Origin: an uncultured Myxococcales bacterium
GTDB taxonomy: Bacteria; Myxococcota_A; Polyangia; Polyangiales; Polyangiaceae
Reading direction: 5' to 3'
DNA length: 63,467 bases
Assembly (NCBI GenBank): GCA_937949945.1
Contig: CALFEQ010000117.1
Location: 1-63,467 of the forward strand
Shown here: positions 15,419 through 23,670 of the stretch, piece by piece
Numbering within the stretch: position 1 is the stretch's first letter
Layout of the letters: each line of letters begins with the position of its first letter
Position numbers and translations under genes: made by a program
Notes under the pieces: generated by a model
Databases searched by the model: none
What the model was told of the DNA's origin: nothing
Seen by the model: the letters and a program-made list of their open reading frames with translations, nothing else

Positions 15419-17131
15419 TCACTTCGTCTCCCCCCTCCCGCAGCGCCCGTCGCCGAGCGTGATCGCGTGCGCTTCGTAGTCGCCGAGCGGGACGGTCGAG
15501 GGGAGGACGAGGGCGCCGTCGTAGCGGCCTTGGTCGTCCGTCGCGAGGACTCCGATCGGGATGTCGCCGTGTGCGCGGCTTCGGAGCACGATTTCGACGG
15601 CGACGTGGCCGCACGGTGCTCCTGCGGCCGTCACCTGGCCGCGCACCGGGAGCGGGGAGCCACGGCGGGCTTCCGTTCCGCCGAGCGTCATCGTGAGCGT
15701 CGACGGCGGGCGATCGTCGGGCTCCGGCACCGTGACGGGGCGCAGGCCGGAGGGAGGCGATGCAAGCGCTCCGCTCGTCCGGCTCGTGCCCATCGTTCCG
15801 CTCGCGCCGCTCGTGCCGGGGTCTCCGCTCGAGCCGCCGCCGGACGTGCCTCCGGACGTGTCGGTGGACCCGGGGGCGGCCGGTGCGCTGCTCGCGGGCG
15901 CGGAGCTCGTCGGCGCAGGTCGGTTCGGCGTGGCGGACGCGCGGCGCGCGCGTTCGGCGAGGTCGTCTCCGCGGGCCGAGCCTTGCGGCCATGCGAACGG
16001 GTCCGGCGGCGGCTCGTACGGGACGTTGCCCGAGAGCGGATCGTTCAGCGTCCGACCGGCGCCGCCGAGATCGATGCGGCGCCAGAGGCGGCCGTCGTCG
16101 ACCTCGACCCATGCGTGCGCTTCGTTCGTCACCATGCGCGTCGGGATGCCGAGGTAGAGCGCGGTCACCATGAACGCGAACGCGCGGTGCCGGCACACGC
16201 CTTTCTGGCTGAGCGCGAGATCGAGGTAGATGTCCCCGTGATCCGCGGGCGGCTCCTCCGAGTCCTGGAACGCGCGGAAGTACGCGACGAGCTTCGTCAC
16301 GATCTCGCGAGGCGAGCTGCGCGGCGAGACGCCGATCCGCTGCGCGACCTGCGCCGCCGCGGCGCGCACGTTGTCCGGAAGCGGCGGGACGCTTCGGAGC
16401 TCCGCGCGCGTCGGCGAGCCGAAGACGCCGCCGAACGTCGCGCGCGGGATCGACAGCTCCATGACGAGACGCACGCGCGTCGTCACGTCGCCCTCGATGA
16501 ACCAGTTGTCCGCCCCGTCCTTGTAGAGGGTGAACTTCACGTCCTCCGTGCCCACTCCGGCGCGTGCGCGCAAAACGCGCGCGCCAGGCCCGACGGACGG
16601 GATCCGCACGCGCCGGCCGGCGGCGAGATCGACCACCATGTCTGCGTAGAAGTGCTCCTCCGAGGCGTCCGGCGCGGGGAGCGGCGAGACATGGAGCGGC
16701 GTCGGGTGTGGATCCCGAACGGAGAGCGTGTAGCTCGAGTCGACGGTGTCGAATGCCGCGAGGCGCTTGAACGGCGCCGTCGAGGGCATGAACGGATCGT
16801 CGTAGGGAAGGGCGTTCGGACGGCTCGTGTTGCGATCGGGGCGGAAGGTCGCGCCCGGCGCATCGGCGCTCGGGAACGGGCTGTACGGCGCCTCGCCCGT
16901 ACCGACCGGGCGGGCCGGGTCGGGGGCGGGAACGATGCCGCGTGGGGTGTCGATCGCAGCGGGCAGATCGCCCTCGACCGTCAAGGCGAGCGCCATGTCC
17001 TCGCTCGGATCGGGCGGAATGGGCTCGTGGAGCGTCGGTCGGACGAACCGCCGCTGGGCGACCGCGGGCGGCGCCGCCGCGATGACGAGCAGCGGAACGA
17101 TCAGCCAGCATGCGCGGCGGCTTCGGGACAC
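15419..17131 (-). CDS. Secreted transglutaminase-like protein
   Basis: 570 aa. A signal peptide ends near AVAQ. The transglutaminase-like core holds the Cys-His-Asp triad: Cys313 (KGVCRHRAFAF), His339 (NEAHAWVEV) and Asp353 (RIDLGG). A Pro/Ser/Thr/Gly-rich linker follows (about 395-475), then a C-terminal beta-sandwich-like region (LPVRGQVTAAGAPCGHVAVE) resembling carboxypeptidase-regulatory or Ig-like folds. Such proteins act on extracytoplasmic proteins or peptides; substrate unknown. In many bacteria similar genes sit near VWA and MoxR genes, which agrees with the VWA gene just downstream. Confidence 0.85.
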   Translation of the reverse strand: MSRSRRACWLIVPLLVIAAAPPAVAQRRFVRPTLHEPIPPDPSEDMALALTVEGDLPAAIDTPRGIVPAPDPARPVGTGEAPYSPFPSADAPGATFRPDRNTSRPNALPYDDPFMPSTAPFKRLAAFDTVDSSYTLSVRDPHPTPLHVSPLPAPDASEEHFYADMVVDLAAGRRVRIPSVGPGARVLRARAGVGTEDVKFTLYKDGADNWFIEGDVTTRVRLVMELSIPRATFGGVFGSPTRAELRSVPPLPDNVRAAAAQVAQRIGVSPRSSPREIVTKLVAYFRAFQDSEEPPADHGDIYLDLALSQKGVCRHRAFAFMVTALYLGIPTRMVTNEAHAWVEVDDGRLWRRIDLGGAGRTLNDPLSGNVPYEPPPDPFAWPQGSARGDDLAERARRASATPNRPAPTSSAPASSAPAAPGSTDTSGGTSGGGSSGDPGTSGASGTMGTSRTSGALASPPSGLRPVTVPEPDDRPPSTLTMTLGGTEARRGSPLPVRGQVTAAGAPCGHVAVEIVLRSRAHGDIPIGVLATDDQGRYDGALVLPSTVPLGDYEAHAITLGDGRCGRGETK

Positions 17132-17188
17132 GAAAGGAGTGTACCCGCCCGCTCGAAGAAGTTCCCCATCGCGGAGCGGCGACGAGCT

Positions 17189-17548
17189 CTACCGGATGGC
17201 GTTCCGCGTCCCGCTCTGCCAGCCGCCGGGCTCGTAGACGTAGCGGCCGTCCTTCGAGACCGTCACTTTCGGCGACGCCCATACCGCGCCTTGGGGCGGC
17301 GACTCCCAGTGGCCGGGGATCCAGGCGTACTGCATACCGGTCCAGTGCCAGTAACCCGGGATCCAGACCGCCTGCGGGTTCGGAGGCGGTGGGCGCTCCT
17401 CGTGAACCGGTGCGGGAGGAGGCCCGCTCACGACGACGCCACGCGACGGAGACTCGGGCTCGTTGACGACGCACGCCGTCGCGACCACCGCGAGCAACGT
17501 GGCCATCAGCGACACCCTCAGGGGCGCTTCGATCCACTCGTTGTGCAT
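17189..17548 (-). CDS. YXWGXW-repeat lipoprotein
   Basis: About 119 aa from the ATG at 17548, which has AGGAGG 8 nt upstream; the frame opens earlier (17620) but without such support. The signal peptide ends in VATAC, a lipobox. After a proline-rich spacer come Trp-rich motifs: VWIPGYWHWTG and AWIPGHWESPPQGAVW, matching the YXWXXGXW lipoprotein repeats. These small outer-membrane-associated lipoproteins have no established biochemical function. It is 57 nt upstream of the transglutaminase gene on the same strand and may be co-transcribed. Confidence 0.82.
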   Translation of the reverse strand: MHNEWIEAPLRVSLMATLLAVVATACVVNEPESPSRGVVVSGPPPAPVHEERPPPPNPQAVWIPGYWHWTGMQYAWIPGHWESPPQGAVWASPKVTVSKDGRYVYEPGGWQSGTRNAIR

Positions 17549-17774
17549 CGGATCACCCTCCTGAACCCCACCGGCGGCCGGCGGGCGACGGACCCTCGTG
17601 AAGAGCGAAGCACGCTCCATGCCCCTTTGCCACCGGTGACGCAGCAGAGAACGCCTACTTCATGGTGCGTCGGTGCGGCCGATCTCGCAACGCCCGCGGA
17701 TCCCCCCGATCGGCTGCCGCGCGTCTTCGGGACCGGGGACGGATTTTTTCGGGCAAGCCCCACTCCGTCTTGCC

Positions 17775-18968
17775 ATGATGCCCGGCATGGCCAACCCCGA
17801 GCCGCGTCCCGAGCTCAAACAGCAGCTAGCCTCGATCGACCCCGCGCTTCGCGCCCGTCTGGACGCCGCCGGCTTCGACGAACGCCGGTTCCTCGAGCTC
17901 GCGGCCACCCTCCGCGACGGAGACCCGGAGACGCGCCGCCGCGAACGCAACTGCGTGAAGGGCGAGGTGAAGCCGCCCGCGCCGGGCGAGGTCGTGAGCC
18001 TGCCGGCGCCCGGGACGCCCGAGCACGAGCGGCTTCGTGCTCGCGGCGCGGCGGCGCTCGCCGCGGGAGAGCTCGCGTTCTGCACGATGGCGGGCGGCAT
18101 GGCGACCCGCATGGGCGGTGTCGTCAAAGCGCTCGTCGAGGTGATCGACGGTCACACGTTCCTCTCGATGCGACTCGCCGAGAACCGCACGGCCAGCGAG
18201 CGCGCCGGGCGGCCGATCCCGCTGTGGCTCATGACGAGCGAGCCGACGCACGGGCCGCTCGTCGACGCGCTCGCGAAGGCGAACGCCCCGTCGCACGTCG
18301 CGTGCTTCATGCAGAACCTGTCGCTCCGGCTCGCTCCGGACGGCACGCTCTTCCTCGACGACGAGGGCAAGCCGAGCCCTTACGCCACCGGGCACGGCGA
18401 TCTCGTCGACGCGCTCCGGCGTTCGAAGCTGCTCGACGACTTCATCGTCCGCGGCGGCAAGTACGTGTGGATCACCAACATCGACAACCTCGGAGCGTCG
18501 ATCGACGAGGTGCTCCTCGGGCACTTCGTCGAGGCCACCGAGCGGGGCATCGACGTCCAGTGCGAGGTCTGCCCGAAGGCGGGCGACAAGGGCGGCATCC
18601 CCGTCCATGCCGAGGGCAAGCTCCAGGTGCTCGAGGAGTTCCGCCTCCCGCCCGGCTTCGATCCGAGCACGGTCGACGTCTTCAACACGAACACGTTCCT
18701 CGTCCGCGCCGAGCCGCTCGCGCGCGCGCCCTTCACCTGGACGTACTTCGAGGTCGAGAAGAAGGTCGGAGGTCGCACGGCCGTCCAGTTCGAGCGCCTG
18801 ATCCAGGAGATCACGGCGCACCTGCCGACGGTCTACGTGCGGGTTCCTCGCGAGGGTGACGGGGCACGTTTCCTTCCCGTGAAGGACTTCGACGAGCTCG
18901 CCCGGCGCCGGCCGGACATCGAGCGCGTCGCGAAGCTTCGCGGGATGCTGCGTCCTGCCGGGGCGTGA
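17775..18968 (+). CDS. UTP-dependent sugar-1-phosphate uridylyltransferase (UDPGP family)
   Basis: About 397 aa from the ATG at 17775 (an ATG at 17787 is an alternative; no clear ribosome-binding site at either). The nucleotide-binding loop reads FCTMAGGMATRMGG. WITNIDNLGASID matches the uridine and metal-binding region, and VFNTNTFLVRAEPL and EVEKKVGGRTAVQFERL match later substrate-contact regions. These are eukaryote-like UGP/UAP enzymes making UDP-glucose, UDP-GlcNAc or related sugars. Which sugar is used cannot be told. The spacing between the loop and the Lys differs from the canonical pKG. It is divergent from the YXWGXW gene. Confidence 0.85.
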   Translation: MMPGMANPEPRPELKQQLASIDPALRARLDAAGFDERRFLELAATLRDGDPETRRRERNCVKGEVKPPAPGEVVSLPAPGTPEHERLRARGAAALAAGELAFCTMAGGMATRMGGVVKALVEVIDGHTFLSMRLAENRTASERAGRPIPLWLMTSEPTHGPLVDALAKANAPSHVACFMQNLSLRLAPDGTLFLDDEGKPSPYATGHGDLVDALRRSKLLDDFIVRGGKYVWITNIDNLGASIDEVLLGHFVEATERGIDVQCEVCPKAGDKGGIPVHAEGKLQVLEEFRLPPGFDPSTVDVFNTNTFLVRAEPLARAPFTWTYFEVEKKVGGRTAVQFERLIQEITAHLPTVYVRVPREGDGARFLPVKDFDELARRRPDIERVAKLRGMLRPAGA

Positions 18969-19124
18969 CGCGCTGGCCGCGTCGCGCCCGGGCGCGAACG
19001 AGAGCCCAGACCCGAACGCGTCTCGCGGCAGAAACGCGCCCGGTCCACCTTTTGTGGGGCAAAGCCGGGCACGAAGTCGGGTAAGCTGACGGCCCCCGGA
19101 ACCCGGGAGCAGCCAAGGCCCGCC

Positions 19125-19631
19125 GTGCACTTCGAGATCGTCCACGAGTTCGACATTCCGCTCGATGCCCTGGAGCTCGCGGTGATCTCACCGAACCTGT
19201 GCCAGCGGCTCGCGCTTCGGCTCCCGAACATGGAGAGCATCCAGCAGAAGGAGCACGTCCTCAAAGACAATCGGCTCGAGCGCGTGTGGAGCTATCGCGC
19301 GAACCTGCGGCTGCCGCCGTTCGCGCGCGCGTACGTCACGCCGGAGATGATGGCCTGGGACGAGCGCTACACGTACGACATCACGAAGCACACGTCCCAG
19401 TGGACGATCATTCCGCACGTGAAGCCGGAGTGGCGGAAGTACTTCGTCGCGACGGGCGCTTACTCGCTGACGACGCTCGACAGCGGCCGGACGAGGCGGA
19501 CGGTCTCCGGGACGATCGACCTGCGCGTTCCGCTCCTCCGGCAGGTCGCCGAGAAGCTCATCGTCGGCGAGGTCAAGAAGACCTTCGACGCCGAAGCGGA
19601 GACGCTACGCGATCTCGCGACGCTCGTATGA
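19125..19631 (+). CDS. DUF2505-like protein
   Basis: 168 aa, GTG start. The sequence (HFEIVHEFDIPLDALELAVI, KDNRLERVWSYRANLRLPPF, TKHTSQWTIIPHVKPEW, LDSGRTRRTVSGTIDLRVPL) follows the DUF2505 pattern, a SRPBCC/START-like cavity fold thought to bind lipids or other hydrophobic ligands. No signal peptide, so cytoplasmic. It lies 60 nt upstream of the SppA gene on the same strand and may be transcribed with it. Specific role unknown. Confidence 0.75.
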   Translation: MHFEIVHEFDIPLDALELAVISPNLCQRLALRLPNMESIQQKEHVLKDNRLERVWSYRANLRLPPFARAYVTPEMMAWDERYTYDITKHTSQWTIIPHVKPEWRKYFVATGAYSLTTLDSGRTRRTVSGTIDLRVPLLRQVAEKLIVGEVKKTFDAEAETLRDLATLV

Positions 19632-19691
19632 CCGGATGGGACTCGACATGATCGACGCGCGCGGGTCCCGCACCCCGAGGAGCACGAAGAA

Positions 19692-22280
19692 ATGAAGCGG
19701 ACGAGGAAGCACCGCCCCCTCGTCGGCGAGAGCCGACCCGTGATGCACGCCGCTCGTTCCATCGTCATGACGGCCGCGCTCTTGACGCCGGCCGTGGCGA
19801 GCGCCGATCCGTTCCCGCCCCGGGCGGAGCGCATCCTCTCGCCGGGTCGCACGGTGGCGGGAGAGGACTCGGCGGAAGCCCTCGTCCTCAACCCGGCGAA
19901 CCTCGCCAACATGCCGGGCTTCGAGCTGCGATGGACCGGCGTCCGCTGCCCCGAGACGCGTCGCGTGGCCTGCGGTCACGCCCTCGAGCTCGCGACTCCG
20001 CTCTTCCTCGGCCTCGCGACCGGGCTTCGCCTCGACTACGTGTTGCCGCCGGAAGGTCCTTCCGGCCCGGGCTTCCCGTACAACGGCGTAAACTACACCT
20101 GGCTCACCTGGGGCCTCGCCCACCGCGTCTCGGACCGATTCCAGATCGGCGCGACGCTGCAGTGGTCGTACTCCCGGAACCCGTACACCGACGACCTCTT
20201 CGGGATGAGCATCGGTGCGTCGTACCGGGTCAACACCCACTTCGGGTTCTCGGTCGTCGCCCACGACATCAACGGCCCGAGCACGCAACGCCTCCCGCCG
20301 AACGGCTTCCCCGTGCTCGACCGCACCTTCGTCGGCGCGATGGCGTTCCGGCCGCTCGGCACGCGCGCCCTCGAGCTCGGAGTGGAGGGGCGTTACTACG
20401 ACGTCGTCGATCAGGTGCGGCCGCGCGTCGTCCTCGGGATCGACGTGCCCGGCGTGGGGCGCATCCGCGGCGACGTCGAGATGCAGAACATCGGCAACGA
20501 CGCCACGCGCGGGATCCTCGCGACGGCCGGCGCCGAGATTTACTTCAACAGGCTCAGCGCGGGCGGCGGCGCGCTCTTCGGCAACGCGCTCGGCGACGCT
20601 CAGTCGGTCGGCCAGTACGCGACGGCGTCGCTCAGTACGACGCTCATGCCGGGTGTTCCGCGCTCCGAGCGCGCCGTTTACATCCGGCTCGAGAGCACGC
20701 CGGGCAACCGCAACCACGTGAAGCTCCTCCGGCGGCTGTGGAAGCTCGCCGAGGACAAGGAGACCACGGCGGTCACGATGGTCATCCGCGCGGAGCCCGC
20801 GTCGAGCTACGCGCACGCCGAGGAGCTCGCGGACGCCTTCCGCGTGCTCAAGGCGCACAAGAAGAAGGTCATCTGCAGCTTCGAAGACGCAGGGCCGAAG
20901 GCCCTCTACGCGTGCGCGAGCGCCGATCGGATCGTCATCAACCCGGCCGGCGGCATCCGCTACGCGGGTCTCAAGACGACGCACCTCTATCTCGCGCGCC
21001 TCCTCAAGAACCTCGGGATCCGCGCGGAGTTCGTCCGCATCGGCGACCACAAGAGCGCGCCCGAGCAGTTCATGAACGAGCACGCGAGCGACGTCGCGCG
21101 CGCCGATCAGGAGGACTTGCTCCGGCAGTACGAGGCGGTCTTCGCGCGCAACATGGCGCTCTACCGGAAGATCCCCGAGGACCGCTTCCGGGAGATCTCG
21201 GCCAAGGGCCCGTTCGTCGCGAGCGAGGCGCGCGACGCGAAGCTCGTCGACGGATACGCGTTCGACGACGAGCTCGAGCGCGTCACGCACGACGTCCTCG
21301 GCAAGAAGACCCGGTACGAGAAGGCGAGGGAGGAGAAGAAGGCGCCGCAGTACTTCGGCTCGCGGCCGCGCATCGCCATCCTCTACATCGACGGCGACAT
21401 CATCGACGGGCGCTCGCGCACGATCCCGCTGCTCGACACGAAGCTCGTCGGCTCGTACACGATCGCCGAGTCGGTCAAGCGCCTCCGTGAGGACGACAAC
21501 GTCAAGGCCGTCGTCCTGCGCATCGAGAGCCCTGGCGGCTCGTCGATGGGCTCGGACGTCATGTGGCGCGAGCTGAAGAAGCTCAACGAGAGGAAGCCGC
21601 TCATCGTGTCGATGGGATCGGTCGCGGCGAGCGGCGGCTACTACGTGGCCTCGCCGGCGCGCATGATCTTCGCGCTGCCGCTCACCGTCACCGGCTCGAT
21701 CGGCATCTTCTACGGCAAGGCCGACATCAGCGAGCTGCTCTCCAAGATCGGCGTGAACGTCGAGGTCCGCAAGACGACCCCGCGCGCCGACGCCGAGTCG
21801 TTCTACCGGCCGTTCACCGACGACGAGCGCGCCGAGCTCCGGAACAAGGTGCGTCAGTTCTACGACGTCTTCCTCGATCGCGTGGCGCAAGGGCGTCACA
21901 TGACGAAGGACGAGGTGGACGCCGTGGGGCAGGGGCGCGTCTGGGCGGGGCAGCAGGCGCTCGAGCGCAAGCTCGTCGACCGCATGGGCGGCCTCCGTCA
22001 CGCGCTCGAGGCCGCGCGCGAGGCGGCGAACCTCCCGCCGGACACGCCGATCGAGGAGCATCCGCCCGTCCAGCAGACGCTGCTCGACTACGCCCTCGGG
22101 CTCGCGGGCCTGAAGGCGGGCGCGTCGATCTCCGTCGACGCCGTCCCCGTGAAGGTCCGCGAGATCCTGCGCGCCGTCGCTCCCCTCGCGCTCTACGGCG
22201 ACGGTCAGGCGCTCGCGCGCATGGAGTGGGTTCCGCTCGAGGACACCGTGGGTGTCGACGACGACGAGACGGAGTACTGA
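19692..22280 (+). CDS. sppA: SppA signal peptide peptidase fused to an N-terminal barrel-like domain
   Basis: 862 aa. A signal peptide ends near VASADPFPP. Residues about 45-325 look like an outer-membrane beta-barrel or PorV/FadL-type protein (NPANLANMPGFELRWTGV, RVSDRFQIGATLQWSYSRNP, VEGRYYDVVDQVRPRVVLGI). Residues about 330-840 form the tandem S49 peptidase of SppA. The catalytic Lys is Lys454 (IGDHKSAPEQF) and the nucleophile Ser647 (SVAASGGYYVA), both conserved. SppA degrades leftover signal peptides at the inner membrane; E. coli SppA is about 620 aa and lacks the N-terminal part. No inner-membrane anchor other than the signal peptide is evident. The stop is 12 nt from the convergent phosphoesterase gene. 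Confidence 0.88.
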   Translation: MKRTRKHRPLVGESRPVMHAARSIVMTAALLTPAVASADPFPPRAERILSPGRTVAGEDSAEALVLNPANLANMPGFELRWTGVRCPETRRVACGHALELATPLFLGLATGLRLDYVLPPEGPSGPGFPYNGVNYTWLTWGLAHRVSDRFQIGATLQWSYSRNPYTDDLFGMSIGASYRVNTHFGFSVVAHDINGPSTQRLPPNGFPVLDRTFVGAMAFRPLGTRALELGVEGRYYDVVDQVRPRVVLGIDVPGVGRIRGDVEMQNIGNDATRGILATAGAEIYFNRLSAGGGALFGNALGDAQSVGQYATASLSTTLMPGVPRSERAVYIRLESTPGNRNHVKLLRRLWKLAEDKETTAVTMVIRAEPASSYAHAEELADAFRVLKAHKKKVICSFEDAGPKALYACASADRIVINPAGGIRYAGLKTTHLYLARLLKNLGIRAEFVRIGDHKSAPEQFMNEHASDVARADQEDLLRQYEAVFARNMALYRKIPEDRFREISAKGPFVASEARDAKLVDGYAFDDELERVTHDVLGKKTRYEKAREEKKAPQYFGSRPRIAILYIDGDIIDGRSRTIPLLDTKLVGSYTIAESVKRLREDDNVKAVVLRIESPGGSSMGSDVMWRELKKLNERKPLIVSMGSVAASGGYYVASPARMIFALPLTVTGSIGIFYGKADISELLSKIGVNVEVRKTTPRADAESFYRPFTDDERAELRNKVRQFYDVFLDRVAQGRHMTKDEVDAVGQGRVWAGQQALERKLVDRMGGLRHALEAAREAANLPPDTPIEEHPPVQQTLLDYALGLAGLKAGASISVDAVPVKVREILRAVAPLALYGDGQALARMEWVPLEDTVGVDDDETEY

Positions 22281-22292
22281 GACGCGATCGCC

Positions 22293-23567
22293 TCAGGCCT
22301 TCGCGCGCAGGGTGAGGACGACCACCGCGGGGGCGACCCCCAGCCGGATCGGCGGCCCGGTCGTGCCGAGGCCGGGGTGGACGTAGAGCGTCGAGTCGCC
22401 GTCCTCGTACACGCCGATGTGGAAGCGATGTGCGAGCTTGGATGCGTTGATCCAACGCGACAAGAACGGCATCGCGACCTGCCCGCCGTGCGTGTGGCCG
22501 CTCAAGACGAGGTCGACGCCGCGCTTCGCGATCTGCGGGAAGCGATCCGGATCGTGGGCCAGCATGATCGTCGGGACGCCGGCGGGCCGGCCGCGCAGCG
22601 CGCGGTCGACGTCGGCGCGGCGCGTCCACGTGTCGTCGATCGCGGCGATGTACATGGATGCGCCGTCGCGCTCGACGAGGATCCCTTCGTTGCGGAGGAC
22701 CTTCGCGCCGCGCGCGCGCATGAGCGAGATGAGAGGCTCGCCCTCGCCGAAGTAGTCGTGGTTGCCCATCGCGCAGAGGACGCCGTCCTTGCCGCGGAGG
22801 GAGCCGATGAGGTCGGCGATGTCCTCGTGGAACTCCACGCCGCTCGTCACGAGGTCGCCGGTGACGACCACCGCGTCGGCGTTCTCGGCGTTCGCGCGAT
22901 CGACCCAGCGCTGGGCCCACCACTTCGGCGTGAGCGCGCCGATGTGGAGATCCGACAGGTGCACGAGGCGGTAGCCGTCGAGGCGCGGATCGAGGTTCTT
23001 CACGCCGACCTCGATGCGCCTCGTGACGAACCACCATCGCCGGATCGTGCAGCCGTAGCCGCACACGACGAGGCCCGTCGCGTACGTCCACATGAAGAAG
23101 CCGCCGGATGGTCCGATGGGCGCTCCGCGGATCGCGTCGACGATCGGCTCGCCCACGAGGTACACGATCGACGGGATCAGGCAGAAGACGCACGCGCTCC
23201 AGTGGATGAAGTACGGGACGTCGAAGAAGAACGTCTCGCCGAAGGAGCGGTGCGTATCGTGCGCGATCTTGTCGGCGCGACCGAAGAAGAGGTAGACGCC
23301 GATCGCGCCCGCGACGAGCGCCGTGGCCCACGCCGCGAGGGTGGGGGCGCCGAGGCGCTGCGCGAGCTCGGCGACGGCGACCACGAACGAGAGGTGCGTG
23401 ACCGTCGTGACGAGGAGGAGGAACCTGCGGAAATTCGACATCCGCGGGCGCTTGCCGACGGCCCTCGCCGCGGCGTGCGGCGGCGGGAGACTGCTCGATC
23501 TCCCCGCATCGACCTGGGGAGCGGAGGGCTCCGCGTTCGGCGCCGTGCTGGGGGACGAGACGGACAT
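22293..23567 (-). CDS. Membrane metallophosphoesterase (calcineurin-like)
   Basis: 424 aa. The N-terminal half has about four hydrophobic segments between residues 48 and 175. The catalytic domain starts near residue 198 with all calcineurin-like metal motifs in order: LSDLHIG, VVTGDLV, MGNHDYF, LAHDPD and LSGHTHGGQ. The layout matches YkuE/YaeI-type phosphoesterases, some of which act on UDP-diacylglucosamine in lipid A synthesis; a cell-envelope substrate is plausible but unproven. It is convergent with sppA. Confidence 0.87.
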   Translation of the reverse strand: MSVSSPSTAPNAEPSAPQVDAGRSSSLPPPHAAARAVGKRPRMSNFRRFLLLVTTVTHLSFVVAVAELAQRLGAPTLAAWATALVAGAIGVYLFFGRADKIAHDTHRSFGETFFFDVPYFIHWSACVFCLIPSIVYLVGEPIVDAIRGAPIGPSGGFFMWTYATGLVVCGYGCTIRRWWFVTRRIEVGVKNLDPRLDGYRLVHLSDLHIGALTPKWWAQRWVDRANAENADAVVVTGDLVTSGVEFHEDIADLIGSLRGKDGVLCAMGNHDYFGEGEPLISLMRARGAKVLRNEGILVERDGASMYIAAIDDTWTRRADVDRALRGRPAGVPTIMLAHDPDRFPQIAKRGVDLVLSGHTHGGQVAMPFLSRWINASKLAHRFHIGVYEDGDSTLYVHPGLGTTGPPIRLGVAPAVVVLTLRAKA

Positions 23568-23670
23568 GCGGCGGGTACGGCAGGTGCGACGCCGAAGCGC
23601 GCGTCCCGTCCCTTTTAGTCGATGAGCCGCCGATTGCGAGCGCTCAATCGCTCGGGAGGGCGAAACCGGG

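Noticed and set aside
15467..18859. Open frame of 1130 codons on the plus strand
   Set aside because: It runs antisense to the transglutaminase gene and out of frame through the uridylyltransferase gene. The translation is almost pure Arg/Ala/Gly/Asp shadow sequence. GC-rich genes create such frames.
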